Source of the DNA: Neoceratodus forsteri | Taxonomy: Eukaryota; Chordata; Ceratodontiformes; Ceratodontidae | Direction of reading: 5' to 3' | DNA length: 64,000 bases | Assembly: GCA_016271365.2 (NCBI GenBank) | Contig: CM057452.1 | Location: 1,248,399,001-1,248,463,000 of the forward strand | In this document: positions 10,721 to 21,934 of the stretch, piece after piece | How the letters are laid out: the number at the start of each line of letters is the position of its first letter | Numbering within the stretch: the stretch's first letter is position 1 | Notes under the pieces: model-generated | Database searches by the model: none | What the model saw: only the letters and a program-made list of their open reading frames with translations | What the model was told of the DNA's origin: nothing | Made by a program: the position numbers and the translations under genes

Positions 10721-12440
10721 CAACATACTTTATTGACCTTCATCGACCTACCAAAAGCTTTTGATATGGTTCGCCACACACTCCTCCTTGAACAGCTAGC
10801 CTACAAAGGTCTCTCTTCTGATACAATTCTGTGGTTTAACAGCTATCTCAACAATCGCTCACAGTGGGTCATGATTGGGGACATTGTCTCAGATAGCAAA
10901 CCTGTCCACTCAGGAGTCCCACAGGGATCAGTACTGGGGCTCCTCCTCTTCAGTATCTTCTTAAATAAACGTCCAGGCTCTTGCACCAGTCACATGCTAT
11001 TGTATGCCGATGATGCCATCATTTTCACCTGCAACCTCAACCCCACACTACTTCAGAATGACCTCCAACTAGGATTTACTGCTGCTGAAACATAGTTTAA
11101 GGAGCATACACTAATCCTTAACTACAAGAAAACTAAGACTATGATCTACTCCAGCACCCACAGCAAACACAAGATCGTTCCACTATCCATCCTGAATAAC
11201 AGTGGCTACGTGCTGGACCTCGTGCAGTACTTTAAGTACCTGGGTGTCACCCTTGACACCACCCTGTCCTATGCACAGCATATAGACACCACAGCCAAGG
11301 TCATCAGTTCCGGAATCAGAATACTCCACCGCCACAAGCACAGCCTTACGTATGAAGCACTTAACATGGCCATCACCAGCTCAATTGTTACCCTTGTTGA
11401 CTATGGCCTGGCAGTTTATGGTTCTGCACTGGACTCAGCTCTTCATTGAATCTCCCTGGCCCTTAATAAGGCCTGCCAACTCCTCACAGGTGCTGCAAGG
11501 CTTACACACACCTGTGAGCTTTATTCATGGGCAGGGTGGCTCCAGCTGAAGAGCAGAGTTAAGTCCAATACCTGTCTACTGGCCAAAAAATTCACACTAA
11601 ATCTGATGCCACCAGTAGTCCAGAATCTTCTCACGTACCATGCAAGTGCCAGGCTGACCAGAAGCACCCACAGCCAAATTTTCAGTGAACCTAGATGCTG
11701 CACTGCACAGGGCCAACGTGCATTCTACTACTGTGCACCACACTGGACCAACTCCCTTCCTTCAGCCATCTCCGATACCACAGCCATTGGTGCTTTCAAG
11801 CGTAAGCTTAGGCAGCACCTTACCACAGATGACAACTGTGACTGTGTTGGCCATTCATGATGACCAAACCAACTTTCCTGCATTTGGACCACCGTAAAGC
11901 AGCAGCACTTAGTGTTCCACCTAATCCTAGGGGCACCTACCTTCACAGCACTTCATTGTTCCATCCCCCTGTCAACCCCCCTCCCCACTGGGCATCCATT
12001 CTACTTTCTGTCCCCACCCTCATGCTCCCCATCTGCTGCTGTCCTAGCCCCATTGTCTTCAACCTTCCTTAAGTCTGTTCTTAACCCCTTATGCAAGAAT
12101 ACACTTCACTATGCCATAGCTGTGCCTGTTCTCCACTCTGTTTCTCCCTCCACAAGTATGCTTAACTCTCTGATGCAGGTACCTTCTCACCAATGCCATA
12201 GCAGTGTCTAAATGCTATCCCAATCTTGTAATTCACACCAATTTATTGTCTACCTAGCTTGTAATGTATTGTTTTGTACCAATGCAATTTTGTACTTGCT
12301 TGTAATGTAATGCCCTGTAATGTAGTGCTATGTACCTGTTCAGTTTTTTCTTGTAACTAATGTGGAACCTACAAATGAGCATCCACTCACAGGTATTCTC
12401 CAAGATATAATTAAAAAAAAAATTAAATTAAAAAAAAATA
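10721..12440 (+). mobile_element. L2-type LINE, 5'-truncated, inserted into the opposite-strand LINE
   Basis: The RT is readable from 10733. It shows LPKAFDMVRHTLLLEQL, then HSGVPQGSVLG at about 10909 and LYADDAIIF at about 11002, so the catalytic YADD is intact. A stop lies at 11093-11095. The same frame group resumes with YFKYLGVTLDTTLSYAQH (about 11230) and LVDYGLAVYGSA. The C-terminus ends in RQHLTTDDNCDCVGHS at about 11811-11860. The 3' UTR repeats TTGTAATGTA-like words (12228-12320) and ends in an A-rich tail at 12410-12440. Minus-strand LINE sequence lies on both sides, showing nesting. The endonuclease is missing. Confidence 0.75.
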
Positions 12441-13720
12441 AAAACCGAGTGCCACTGATATTCCGTGGAGGGTAGTGGTGGAAGTTGAGCCGTAGATAAC
12501 CAGACCATAGTCAGCAATGGATACTATGGAACTATAAATAGCTAGTGTAAGGGCCTCAGGCATTAGATTGTGTTAATGTCTATGAAGTAACCCTGTCTTG
12601 ATACTGGCAGACCTGGCAACATTCTCAACATGCTGAGCATAAGATAGTGAACTATCCAGTTACTCCTAGATACCTGAAATGTTGAATTTGTTTAAGCGAG
12701 ACGCCAGAGGAGTTCCTGATGGTTAGACACTGGATCTGTGTTTGTTGTGAGCACCACTGAATAACATAGCTTTCCTTTTTTTGTAGTTCACAATCAGCTT
12801 GTGTTTCCTGAACCAGTCCTCCACTTCCTTAAAGCTGAGTTAAAGTTGGTGTTCCAGTGGTTTAGCGTCAGTGTTGCAAGTGTATATGACTGTGTCATCC
12901 GCATAGAGGAGGATCTGCTGATGGCAGGAGTGAGGGAAATTGTTAAGAAAGGTGCTAAAAAGAAGTGGACCCAGTATGGAGCCCTGTGGTACTCCAGAGC
13001 AGACATGTTGATGTTGGAGGTGACATTAGCTATCTTCACTCATTGGGAGCGGACTGCAAGATAGCTTTTGAACCAGGACACAGTATCTGCTGAGAGGCCA
13101 AATGAGGAGAGTTGCTTGTGAAGTAGAGCATGGTTCACTGTATCAAAGGCCTTTGTGAGGTCTATGAAGGTCACATCCACCAGTCTACCTTGATCCAGAG
13201 ATTGGTGAATGAAACCAGTGAATTCTAGCAGTGCTGTGGTACTGCTATGTCACTTTCTGAATCCATGCTGCTAGGGGCACTGGATTGAGTATTTTTCCAT
13301 ATACTCCACCAGCTGATCCACAACTATGCACTCAAGTGCCTTAGACAGAGGTGCAAGTATAGAGATAGGTCTATAGTTCGCGTGTGTATAGTGGGGTCTC
13401 CACTTTTGTGGACAGGGGTAACAAGGGCTGACTTCCAGATTTGGAGAAATTGTACCAGTCTCAGTGAGAGGTTTAGAATCTTTGCAATGGGCACCAGTAC
13501 TTCTTTAATGGTAAGGGCAACTAATTTGTGGTCTAAGGAATCATCGCTATGCCTTGACTTCCCTAGCACTTTTATTAGGTATTTCCGGACCATATACAGC
13601 GGGACCTCTTTGAAGTAGAAAGGAGATGGTGCAGGAAGCTAATCATCTGCCCGCCTTTCAGTGTCTTCAGTGATGTCCTCGAAGAAGTCTGGGGGAGGAC
13701 GCTGCCCAGGTATTGCACTT
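12441..13720 (-). mobile_element. L2-type LINE, RT region (left part of the split element)
   Basis: On the minus strand, RT motifs run from high to low coordinates. WKSALVTPVHKSGDPT lies at about 13435-13385. A decayed AFDTV...HH block is near 13150. The region giving 'first-strand template' motif GxPQGSxLGP lies at about 12985-12955, followed by the YADDT region near 12900. The upstream DHKLVALTIKEVLVPIAK piece at about 13540-13480 fits the segment before the RT palm. Many stops and shifts are present. The element continues past the insertion at 10720-9895. Confidence 0.65.
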
Positions 13721-13917
13721 GTAAAATGGATAACATGGATTTCTGCTGGAAATTTACAAGAAAAAAACTTTTAAAATATAGAAAAACTTATGTAGATGTT
13801 TAAAAAAAATGTGATTGTCCCTCCACCTGTTGGTGACGCAAGGAGTTGCTAACATGGTCTAGTTTGTAACTGTGGTGAAAGTTACTGTGAGTGCTGTGCT
13901 GTTTGCATAATAAGTGT
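13721..13917. other. Unassigned spacer
   Basis: Short AT-rich sequence between two minus-strand LINE pieces. Nothing recognised. Confidence 0.4.
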
Positions 13918-14465
13918 TGTTTTATTGATTGATTGATTTAGTTAGTTAGTTTATGTTCACCAGGTATGGTACCCTAGGCAAATAAATGCTTATTTTCAGG
14001 TACGACCCAGGAGGATACAACAGCGATGCAACAGTGAGAACAATAAGTACAAGATAATATGTTATACAGAAAAGTAACCTGGGATCAGTCAAGCAGTGTG
14101 CAATAAGAGCAATGAATAATTACATAAATTTACATACCTACGATTATGAATATAAATATGCATTTGGTTATACATTTTACAGTCTTTTGGTAGCTTACAC
14201 TAGCCACAGTAGCTGGAGAGCATGACCCAGGACGTGAGGTTGGACAAAATAATTAACAAAGTTAAAGAGGGGCATTGGGAGATAACCAGCGCAGAGGTTT
14301 TGATACGAAAAAAATGTTTTCGTCTCATTTTGCTTATGACTTTTTTAAATTAAGATGACTAAGCAAGTGAGTGAGGCCAGGAGTGTGCTGCTGGGGGTAG
14401 GTGAGTGAAGTAAGGTAGGGAGCAGGCCATCAAAAATAGGAGCAGATACACAGGCTTATGTTAAA
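13918..14465 (-). mobile_element. Probable LINE 3' UTR and tail, reverse orientation
   Basis: It starts with TTTTATTGATTGATTGATTT, the same style of A/T-rich tail as at 9897 and 51319, each opening a minus-strand LINE. Downstream sequence contains phrases such as GGAGCAGGCCATCAAAAATA (about 14420) that look like the end of a LINE ORF, but no clear motif survives. The call rests on the tail and context. Confidence 0.4.
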
Positions 14466-15030
14466 GGAGCAAGCAAATGTCCACTTCAGCTTCAGCAAGA
14501 TATTTTACTCCGTGCCACATAGAAGGTTGTTCAAGAAATTAGAGGATCTGCGAGCAGCAAAGGACTTAGATGGGTAGGACATTGATTAGGGAGAGACAGC
14601 AGAGGGTGGTGGTAAGCAAGGTAAAATCAGGGGAAAGGGAGGTCGTAAGTGGGGTACCACTGGAATCAGTCCTAGGGCAAGCCATTTTCAGTGTGTTTAT
14701 CAGTGATACAGGAAAAGGAATACAGGACAAGATATGTTTCTTCACAGATGATCACTAAGCTCTGTGGCAGAGCAGACAGCAAGGAGGGGCAAGGGAGTTG
14801 CACAGATCTGCAAAGGTTAGAGAGGTGGTCTGAGATCTGGCTGTTAAACATTCAATGCCAAAAACTACAATGTGATACAAATAGGGTACAAGAACCCCAG
14901 GAATACTGGATAGGATGGGTTACACTGGCCAATAATTCAGGGGAAAGGGACCTTGGTGACATCATAAGCAACTCCCTAAAACAAACTAGCCAATGCACCA
15001 AGGCCTAAAGCAAGGCGATCTGAATCTTGG
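14466..15030 (+). mobile_element. CR1-type LINE fragment, RT region
   Basis: Decayed CR1 RT on the plus strand. A PHRRLFKKLEDL-like stretch lies at about 14515-14550. Positions 14570-14758 read RERQQRVVVSKVKSGEREVV then SGVPLESVLGQAIFSVFISD, the CR1 line that reads SGVPQGSVLGPVLFNVFISD in better copies, and then a catalytic region read as FFTDDH. ERDLGDIISN follows near 14947. The fragment runs into the tandem array at 15040 without a 3' tail. Confidence 0.65.
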
Positions 15031-15039
15031 GGTGTATTG

Positions 15040-15595
15040 GAAGGGGGTTTGATGGCTGCCTGGCCTGCCTGAGGGAGTTGGATCCCCCGCCCACAAAGCT
15101 TGTGAAGCACTTTATCCAATTGCAGCTTAGTTTTCATGACAGCCAGTGGGTTCCTGGTCTCCTGGTCTTCCTGAAGGAGCCAAAGCTCCTCCCCAAATCT
15201 TGTGAAACACTTTAAACAATTGCAGCTTAGTTTTCATGACGGACAGTGGGTGTCTGACCTACCTGAAGGAGCCAGAGCCCCCCCTCTAAAATATTATGAA
15301 ATGCTTTATCCAATTGCAGCTTAGTTTTCCTGACAGTCTGTGGGTGCCTCTCCTGCCTTAAGAGACTGGACCCCCCCAGCTAAAAAAAATGGGTGCATCT
15401 CATGCCTGAGGGAGCAAGAGCCCCCCCCCAAAAAAAAATCTAGTAAAACACTTTATCCAACTGCAGCTTAGTCTTCATGGGAGGCAGTGTGTGCCATACC
15501 TGGCTAGCCTGAGGGAGCCAGAGCCCCGCCCAAAGAAATCTTGGGAAACACTTTATCCAGTTGCATTGTAGTTTAGATGACAAGCTAGGCAATGG
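15040..15595 (+). repeat. Minisatellite, about 100-bp unit, five to six copies
   Basis: The unit contains CCTGAGGGAGCCAGAGCCCC, an A-rich stretch, ACACTTTATCCAATTGCAGC and TTAGTTTTCATGAC. The CCAATTGCAGC-like landmark occurs at 15116, about 15216, 15310, 15457 and 15557. Spacings are therefore near 100, 94, 147 and 100 bp; the long gap contains an extra partial unit around 15370-15425. Copies differ at many positions and the C-run varies in length, so this is an older array. It borders the broken end of a CR1. Confidence 0.85.
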
Positions 15596-16555
15596 ACCTT
15601 GTTAGTTGAGTGTTGGCCTTCTTTTCTCAAGATTGGCACCTAAAAGTATTTAAAAAAGCATGTCAAAACTGGCCCCATTACGGTCTATGGAGCACACCCA
15701 TGCACTATTCCACTACTGACATCATAAAACGTGTCAGTGTGGGGTGTGCCACCAACATAGGAAGTAGGGGCGTTTTGGCTGGAGGTCCAGGGATTGTATT
15801 TTACAAGTGTTTTTTCAAGAAATGGTCTGAACAAAAAATTACACCATGCATAAGGAGAGGTGTACTAAAGGGTAAGCTACCGAACTGGGCAAGAGGGAGA
15901 GAGGTTATGTTAATGAACACCTGCTCTTTAAATGCTACTAGAACCAGTCCCCATCACAACAAACACTGGACAATTTCAGCCAACACTGGGCCCAACTGGT
16001 TGTCACAACTCATTAAGAGTCATGCAGGACCCATGTCCAGATTACAGCAAGTCAGCCACAGTGCTGAGATGACCCAGCAGAGCTTTTCCACTGTTACTGG
16101 CAGAAATGTTCTCAAGAAAGCCTAATGTGTTCCTGGCCCAAAAGCAGACCACTGCTGGGAGCATAGGACCCCGCTGGAGTAATATTGGCCCTAATGGAGG
16201 ACACCCTAACTGAGAAGAACCCAGCAAACTCCTCACATTTCATGAGAGTAATTTCTCTCAAAGGCTCCAGACAGGCTGAGATGGTGGGTTCTCCCCAGTG
16301 GCAATCTCTCTTGACAGAAATCTTGTCTTCTTCTGAGTTAATACCTTCTGATATTCTTCATAATGGGAAATGAGAACTAGTTTGTCCTCCACAGCCTTAG
16401 ACTTCCTCTAACGATGCTCCATCCTCCATCCCTTGGTTTTATGTGCCCTTGGCTTACTGTCAAACCATGGCGAGCCGAGACGCAATACCAGGAGGCGTAC
16501 ATGGACCAGTGCTAGAAGGCAGAGGACCCCAGTAATGACCCTATTATAGGCCAGC
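15596..16555. other. Unassigned sequence, possibly decayed LINE
   Basis: It contains a 171-codon open frame on the plus strand (15610-16125) with no recognisable domain, which I treat as chance. The right end adjoins a minus-strand LINE endonuclease and could be its decayed downstream part, but no RT motif was found. Confidence 0.4.
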
Positions 16556-17440
16556 ACTGTGGCCTCTGCACCACAATACTGAGTTGTCCAGTACCGACAT
16601 CAGTCCTCAAGTTCCTAACCCTCTCAAAGGTCAGTACTGGACCACCTCCATAGGGGATGGACTACAAAGAGGGGCCCTGAAGCAGAACCTGATGACACAA
16701 TGATCCGACCAGTTGATTGGATCAATCTCAAGGCTATTCACCTCGAGCCCCTGGGAGAATATCTGGTCCAGTACACGGCCATGGAGATGAGTTGCGGTAG
16801 TAAGAACCTGTGCTAGGCCCAGAGTATCCACAGCCTGGAGGAAATCTCTACCAAGGTGAGAACACTCATTGTTGACCTAGGCATTGAAGTTTTCCAGTAT
16901 AAGCCACCTAGGTGACTCCAAAACCAGGTCCGTGATGAGGGATACAATTACCTGCAGAAATTCTCCCTCATGACCTGGAGGTCAATGCATGAGGAGGATT
17001 CTGCAGCCTGCACCAGGACCACCACGCATTTCCAAACACTCAGAGGACCCGGTATCCCCCACTGGATGTGCCATCAGGTTCAGTTAAGTTCTAAAAGAGA
17101 TGGCTACTCCCCGTCCCCTGCATTCCCTCCTTGGGCAGTGAACTACTGAGAAAACAGCCAAGACAGATGCCTCCAAGACTGGACCAGCATTGGCACCCAG
17201 CCAAGTCTCGGTAATGCATGCCAGATCAACAGAGGAAATAAAGTCTGTACACTCCAGTAAAACAGGTCAGACAATTAAAAGACCAGGCAGTCAGTTGACA
17301 ATGTTCCAGAGTCTCACATTAACTGAGGCCTGTAGCCCCCCCCCCCAAGTTATCTCACCACCTGGGAAAACAAACATCAGACATAAGTTTCTCACTACAG
17401 ACAACAGCATGAAATCAAATCCACAGGAGAATTCCGACTA
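16556..17440 (-). mobile_element. L2-type LINE, endonuclease region
   Basis: On the minus strand, positions 16831-16634 read MDTLGLAQVLTTATHLHGRV then LDQIFSQGLEV and DPINWSDHCVIRF. This is the C-terminal part of an AP-like endonuclease of the L2/Jockey group, where an SDH motif closes the catalytic site. The upstream part (about 17215-16840) shows a TETWLG-like start and a WLILENFN line (GDFN in working enzymes), in shifted frames. No RT follows at lower coordinates, so the element appears 3'-truncated or deleted. Confidence 0.65.
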
Positions 17441-18254
17441 AAAACAACCGCAGTTATAGTCTACTGCCGTAATACAGCAGCAACCATGAATGCAGTGGAC
17501 GTGAACCAGTTACAATCACAGTTCTCTCCATAGCTTCCACAGCTCTTGCCATTAAACCCTGGTCTTGCTGGTAGCAGGCTAATAAAAGTTAAACTCCAAT
17601 CTGCAATCCAGACTCCTGACACCGGGCTCATGACTTGAAGCCCATGCTACTAGTTCTTCAGATCCCGTGCTTTACCATCAGTCCACCTTCTGAGCTCTGC
17701 TAACTGAGCTCCACTAACTCCACTATCCGAATTCCACTGTCTCTGCTCCCTCCACCATCTCTCACATGGTGGACTGCATCAATGAATACAGGTGAAAGCA
17801 ATGTCTCTACTCCAACAGTGCAAAGACAGTTCAGGGAGCAAAGTGGCTCTCCAGGAAGCCATTTTGCACTAGACGGAGTGAATGGAGTAGACGTAGTAAT
17901 GGTGACACCCGGAGCCTAACTTGGAACCTCACTCCTCTGTACTGCATAATCCTGAATAAAACTAAAAAACTAGCTCCTCAGTCTGACTCACTGTATGCCC
18001 TAACTGCCACTAGTGTTGAGCCCTACACTGTCGGCTAACTAAATGCTACAAAATTGGAAACAAATCCAGCGAAAGCTAGCAGAGGTTGACAGAATAAATA
18101 AAAATTAAAATAAAATCAGAACCGATAAGTCAAATGAGCTGATGGATTCCATCTAAAGCACCTTAAACATAGATCCCCATTAGACGCCACCCAGCGTGGT
18201 GCCATCTTGATAGCCAGGTCCCACTATGGTACCTGTCCCTGTTGCAAGTAGTAG
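17441..18254. other. Unassigned, possibly 5' UTR of the adjoining LINE
   Basis: It lies immediately upstream (minus-strand sense) of the endonuclease region and has no recognisable protein. It ends near CCATCTTGATAGCCAGG at about 18202. The assignment is positional only. Confidence 0.3.
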
Positions 18255-19880
18255 TTTTTTTTTATTATTCAAAGTTTATTAAGATTTCAACCATATCAAC
18301 ACACAAACATGGAACAGAGTGAAGTCAAGGTACAATAAGCCCCTTCCCATCCAACCCCCATCCCCAACACAAATAATATACAGTAGGTCAAAGAACAAGA
18401 GTTGGCATTATAACAGTATGACAACACCCCACCCAGCCCCCACACCCCTCATCTTCCAGAGCACCATGAGAGATCAATTCATCTCAAAAATAGTTAAAAA
18501 AGTTGTCAAGAGGGCAACCCAACACCAAGTCATATCTAATCTGAAACCTTCTGTAAAGATAGAAGAGTGGGCAGTGCCCCCCCCCAATGTTATTGAATGC
18601 AGCCAGGCCCCTGATGGAGTCTGGTGATCTGTTTTTCCACTGTGAACGCCAGCATGAGCTCATTGTGCCACTCCCTATACAGGGGTGTAGATTCATTCCT
18701 TCAATATCGCAATATAATAATCTTAGCCACAGTTGAAATTAGCACCATGTGGGCCTTAGGTGATTGATCAGAGTGGAGGGGTGGTCCCTTACCAGACAGA
18801 TTTCAGGCGTTAAGGTCTCCTGCAGGTCTAGAAGTGGGTCCAGTAAGGCCTTGATTTTCGACCAAAAAGGGACCACTTTGGGACAGTCCCACAGCATATG
18901 TAGTAAGTGACCCATGGTATGACCATAGCGGGGTCACAGAGAGGTCTCGGATCTTCCCATCTGGAACAATTTATGGGGAGTATAACAAAGATTGTGCAAC
19001 ACATGGAACTGGGTCCATCTATACTGATCTCTCTTAGTAAATTTATAGAGATTCCACCAAATAGTTTGCCAGTGTGTATAATCATATTGGAGATTCAAAG
19101 TTTGCTGCCAGTAGTAAGTAATACCATTTAAGGCAGTAGGATTGACCATTTGTAGAAAAGAATACAAGCCAGCTACTGGGTGAGGATGGGCAGCCAAAAA
19201 AATGAGTTGAGGCAGAATTTCACTGTCACTGGTTTCCAGACGGGCATGACCAAAAGCAGATGTTAGAGCCTTAGTTAGTTGCAGATATTTAAAAGTGTGG
19301 AAAACAAGTATAGAAAAAAGGTTTTGCAGCTGCCCATGAGATAAAATATGACCCCGCTCTATAAGCAAGGAAATGGATGCTGCACTCAAACGAGGGCAAA
19401 ATGTAACATGAATTTGATGGCCACCAATAAGATTATTGGAGTTAGCTAAGACAGGTTGAGACAGGGACCAAGACCAGTCCAAGTGGAAGTATTGTTCCAG
19501 CTGTCCACTGGCCTTAAGAGACCACACCAAAGGGGGAAAATGCAGGGCTGCTGGCAAACTAGATGGTTTAGAATACAAAAAGACTGTTAAGGTGAATGCT
19601 GGCCTTCTGACATATACAGGCCTCAATTTGTAACCAGAGAGGTTTATATCCTACCCTATAAGGCTCCTCTGGAGTATTAACCAATTGCAAAAATTTGGCA
19701 CCATGCAGAGCTAAATAATAGAGGAAAAAGTTAGGAAGGTGCAGGCTGCCTCTAGCTCTTGGGAGTGTCAGTTTAGAGTGTGCATGGTGGACCGCACACT
19801 TTCACCAGAGGAAGTGATTCAGAAGCCGTTGTAGTGATATAAACCAGGCTTTGGACAGGAATGAGTAAGTAGTAGTTCTG
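18255..19880 (-). mobile_element. Tx1-like L1 element, 3' third of ORF2
   Basis: The 3' end is the TTTTTTTTTATTATTCAAAG tail at about 18255. On the minus strand an open frame from 19626 to 18934 reads the C-terminal region of an L1-type ORF2. It contains WTQFHVLHNLCYTPHKLFQM, equivalent to IQFKLLHNIYYSPHKLMSL in the element at 36010. Past a frameshift, about 18915-18870 shows HLLHMLWDCPK, the last half of the L1 C-terminal CX2CX8HX4C finger, with the first cysteines degraded. RT and endonuclease domains are absent. Confidence 0.78.
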
Positions 19881-20129
19881 CAAGTAGCAGTCATAGACAT
19901 GTGGCCCACGGTGCGGGTGATGTACATGGTGGGGATGTTATAGGGAGAAGGACAGAGATAGGGAGTGGTATTTGTATCGGTACTGATGGTGGTGGTGGTG
20001 GTGTTGGTGGTGGTTGTCCGAGACTGAGGCTTACATGTACTTGGGTTGCACTGAGAAACCATAGGGATCTGTTAGTTCTCAGAAGTCAGCTGGTTGTAGG
20101 ACCATTGTAAGCGGGAGCTTTCCCAGTCA
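19881..20129. other. Unassigned, with a GGT-rich stretch
   Basis: Junction between the L1 fragment and the hAT region. A short (GGT)n-like run sits at 19985-20015, similar in composition to the repeat inside the transposase further down. Confidence 0.35.
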
Positions 20130-21934
20130 GTCACAGTCAATGTCCATTGGTGCATCTGGTGGTGCTGAAACCAGCCAGAGCAAATCAAAAACATACAGGT
20201 CTTCCACTGCTTGTGGTCCTCTTCCTCCAAATACCTTGCTTTCTCCTACTGCCCATGGTAGTGATGTAAAGCCCAGTGATCCTACATCCAGTTCCAAAGA
20301 TGTACAGGCAAGCCCTCCATCTGTGCATCTTATGCAAACCACCCAACAGAAGCTGGCAGTGCCAAGTGGGCTGCCAACTCAGCAACCTGTACAACTGCCA
20401 CTGGCTTGAGGCACAATATGGTGCTCTTTCTCAGAGTGTACTCATAGGCCCCAAATCAGGGAGTGAGTCTGGGTCTGACACTACTGTTATCCTGTCACCT
20501 GAGTAAAAAGAATCAGTTGGGGTAAATGGGAGAGGTACTGCTTATGGTGAACCAGTAAAGTCCAAATAATGAAGCAGCCATAACCACATGCAGATGCAGC
20601 TAAGAAACACTCAAATGACTGCAGAAAATCTTTCCAAAAGATTTATTTGTTGAGCAATTTCTCACATTGCAAATGCAACAGCCCAAACTATGGCCCTCTG
20701 CTCCAAAACCAAACCCTCTGTTTTATAAAAGCAAGCCACTATCATGTCTAACACCAGCACAGCCAGTCACAGTGGAGGAAACTGCCACAGCGGAAGAGGA
20801 TATGGAAGTAAAGGATATCGAAGCAGAGAATATAGAAGTGGAGGTGCCAGAGGAGGGAGAGATACTGGTGATTTAGAAGGGGGAAGCAGAAGCACAGGAA
20901 AGGGAGGAGGCAGCAGGAGAAGGGCATGGGAAGGGTGGAGCATCTGGTGAGAGCAAGGTGGAGAAGGGTGGGGAAGGAGAAATTGTGGAGGAGAAGCAGG
21001 CAGTGTTAAAGCAGGAAGCAGGAGAAGGGGAAGAGGAAGTGGAGGTTAAAAGTCTCTTGTCAGTTACAACAAGCCCTTCTGAAGAGGACTATGACTCTGA
21101 TGAGTGGAAACCAGCACCACAACCAGTATAGGAGGATCAGAGTGGGAAAGTAAGAAAAGCAATGAAGAAAAGAAAAGAAAAGAAAAGAACAAAAGCAACT
21201 TAATGTAGCAGGCAAATCCAAATCCCAGGCCAAATTCCCAGCCCCACAAGACAAATGTGCTACTACTGCTTCTGCAGCTGCTTCTGGTGATCATGTGGCA
21301 CAGCCGCATCATTCCTCACCCATGATCAGGGAAGAGAAATCTTCCAGTGGTCACCCTAGTTCTTCTAAGGCCCCACTGTTCCCTCAGACTGGTGGTCATA
21401 TAACTAAGAAAGCCAGGAGATTTTCTACAGTGTGAGAGTATTTTAGTGATGACCCCACCAACCCACTGAGAGCATGTTTTGATATGTGCGAGAAAAAGAC
21501 CAGCAGGAGTAAATCCACAAAGACATTGGGAACCAGTGTTCTGGCTGATGATCTAAAGCATGAACATGGTCTCTTATTAATGCTCCCATCCCTTTACAAT
21601 CCACACACAGGTCAGACTCAGCAGCAGCAACCAGGTTGGGGTGGTGGGATCAATTGGTTTGTTCAAATTTTGCAGCCCCCATGGCAGCAGCAGCAGTCAA
21701 AGTCAGCTGATATTATTGGCACTCCTTCCAGAACACCACTCCAACCAACACTACCAGCACCACCACTGGGCAGAGATACAAGTGGTAGTGGATGCAGTAG
21801 CAGCACTAGTGCTAGTCCAGAATTTATTGCTACCAAACGAAGCACACTGCAGGAGTCATTACTTGCACACACAAAAATGCCACCTACCCATCCAGATGCT
21901 ATGCGAATCATTCAATGGATGGGTGAGATGATAG
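20130..21934 (+). pseudogene. hAT transposase, N-terminal half with degraded BED finger
   Basis: Positions about 21340-21942 encode the N-terminal part of a hAT transposase. VWEYF appears as V-stop-EYF: the expected Trp codon is TGA at 21433-21435. Then come DDPTNPLRA, the finger cysteines in CFDMC, and the line TKTLGTSVLADDLKHEHG, where the usual HLK histidine reads D. After a Gln/Ser/Pro-rich linker, KMPPTHPDAMRIIQWMGEMI leads towards the catalytic domain and is cut by a CR1. Upstream (20130-21340) lies Ser/Pro/Glu-rich sequence in broken frames that may be the N-terminal extension; this part is uncertain. hAT enzymes cut and paste DNA in the nucleus, and BED fingers bind the element ends. 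Confidence 0.6.

Noticed and set aside
15610..16125. 171-codon open frame as a gene
   Set aside because: No domain, no homologous wording, and flanks are repeats. It is likely chance.
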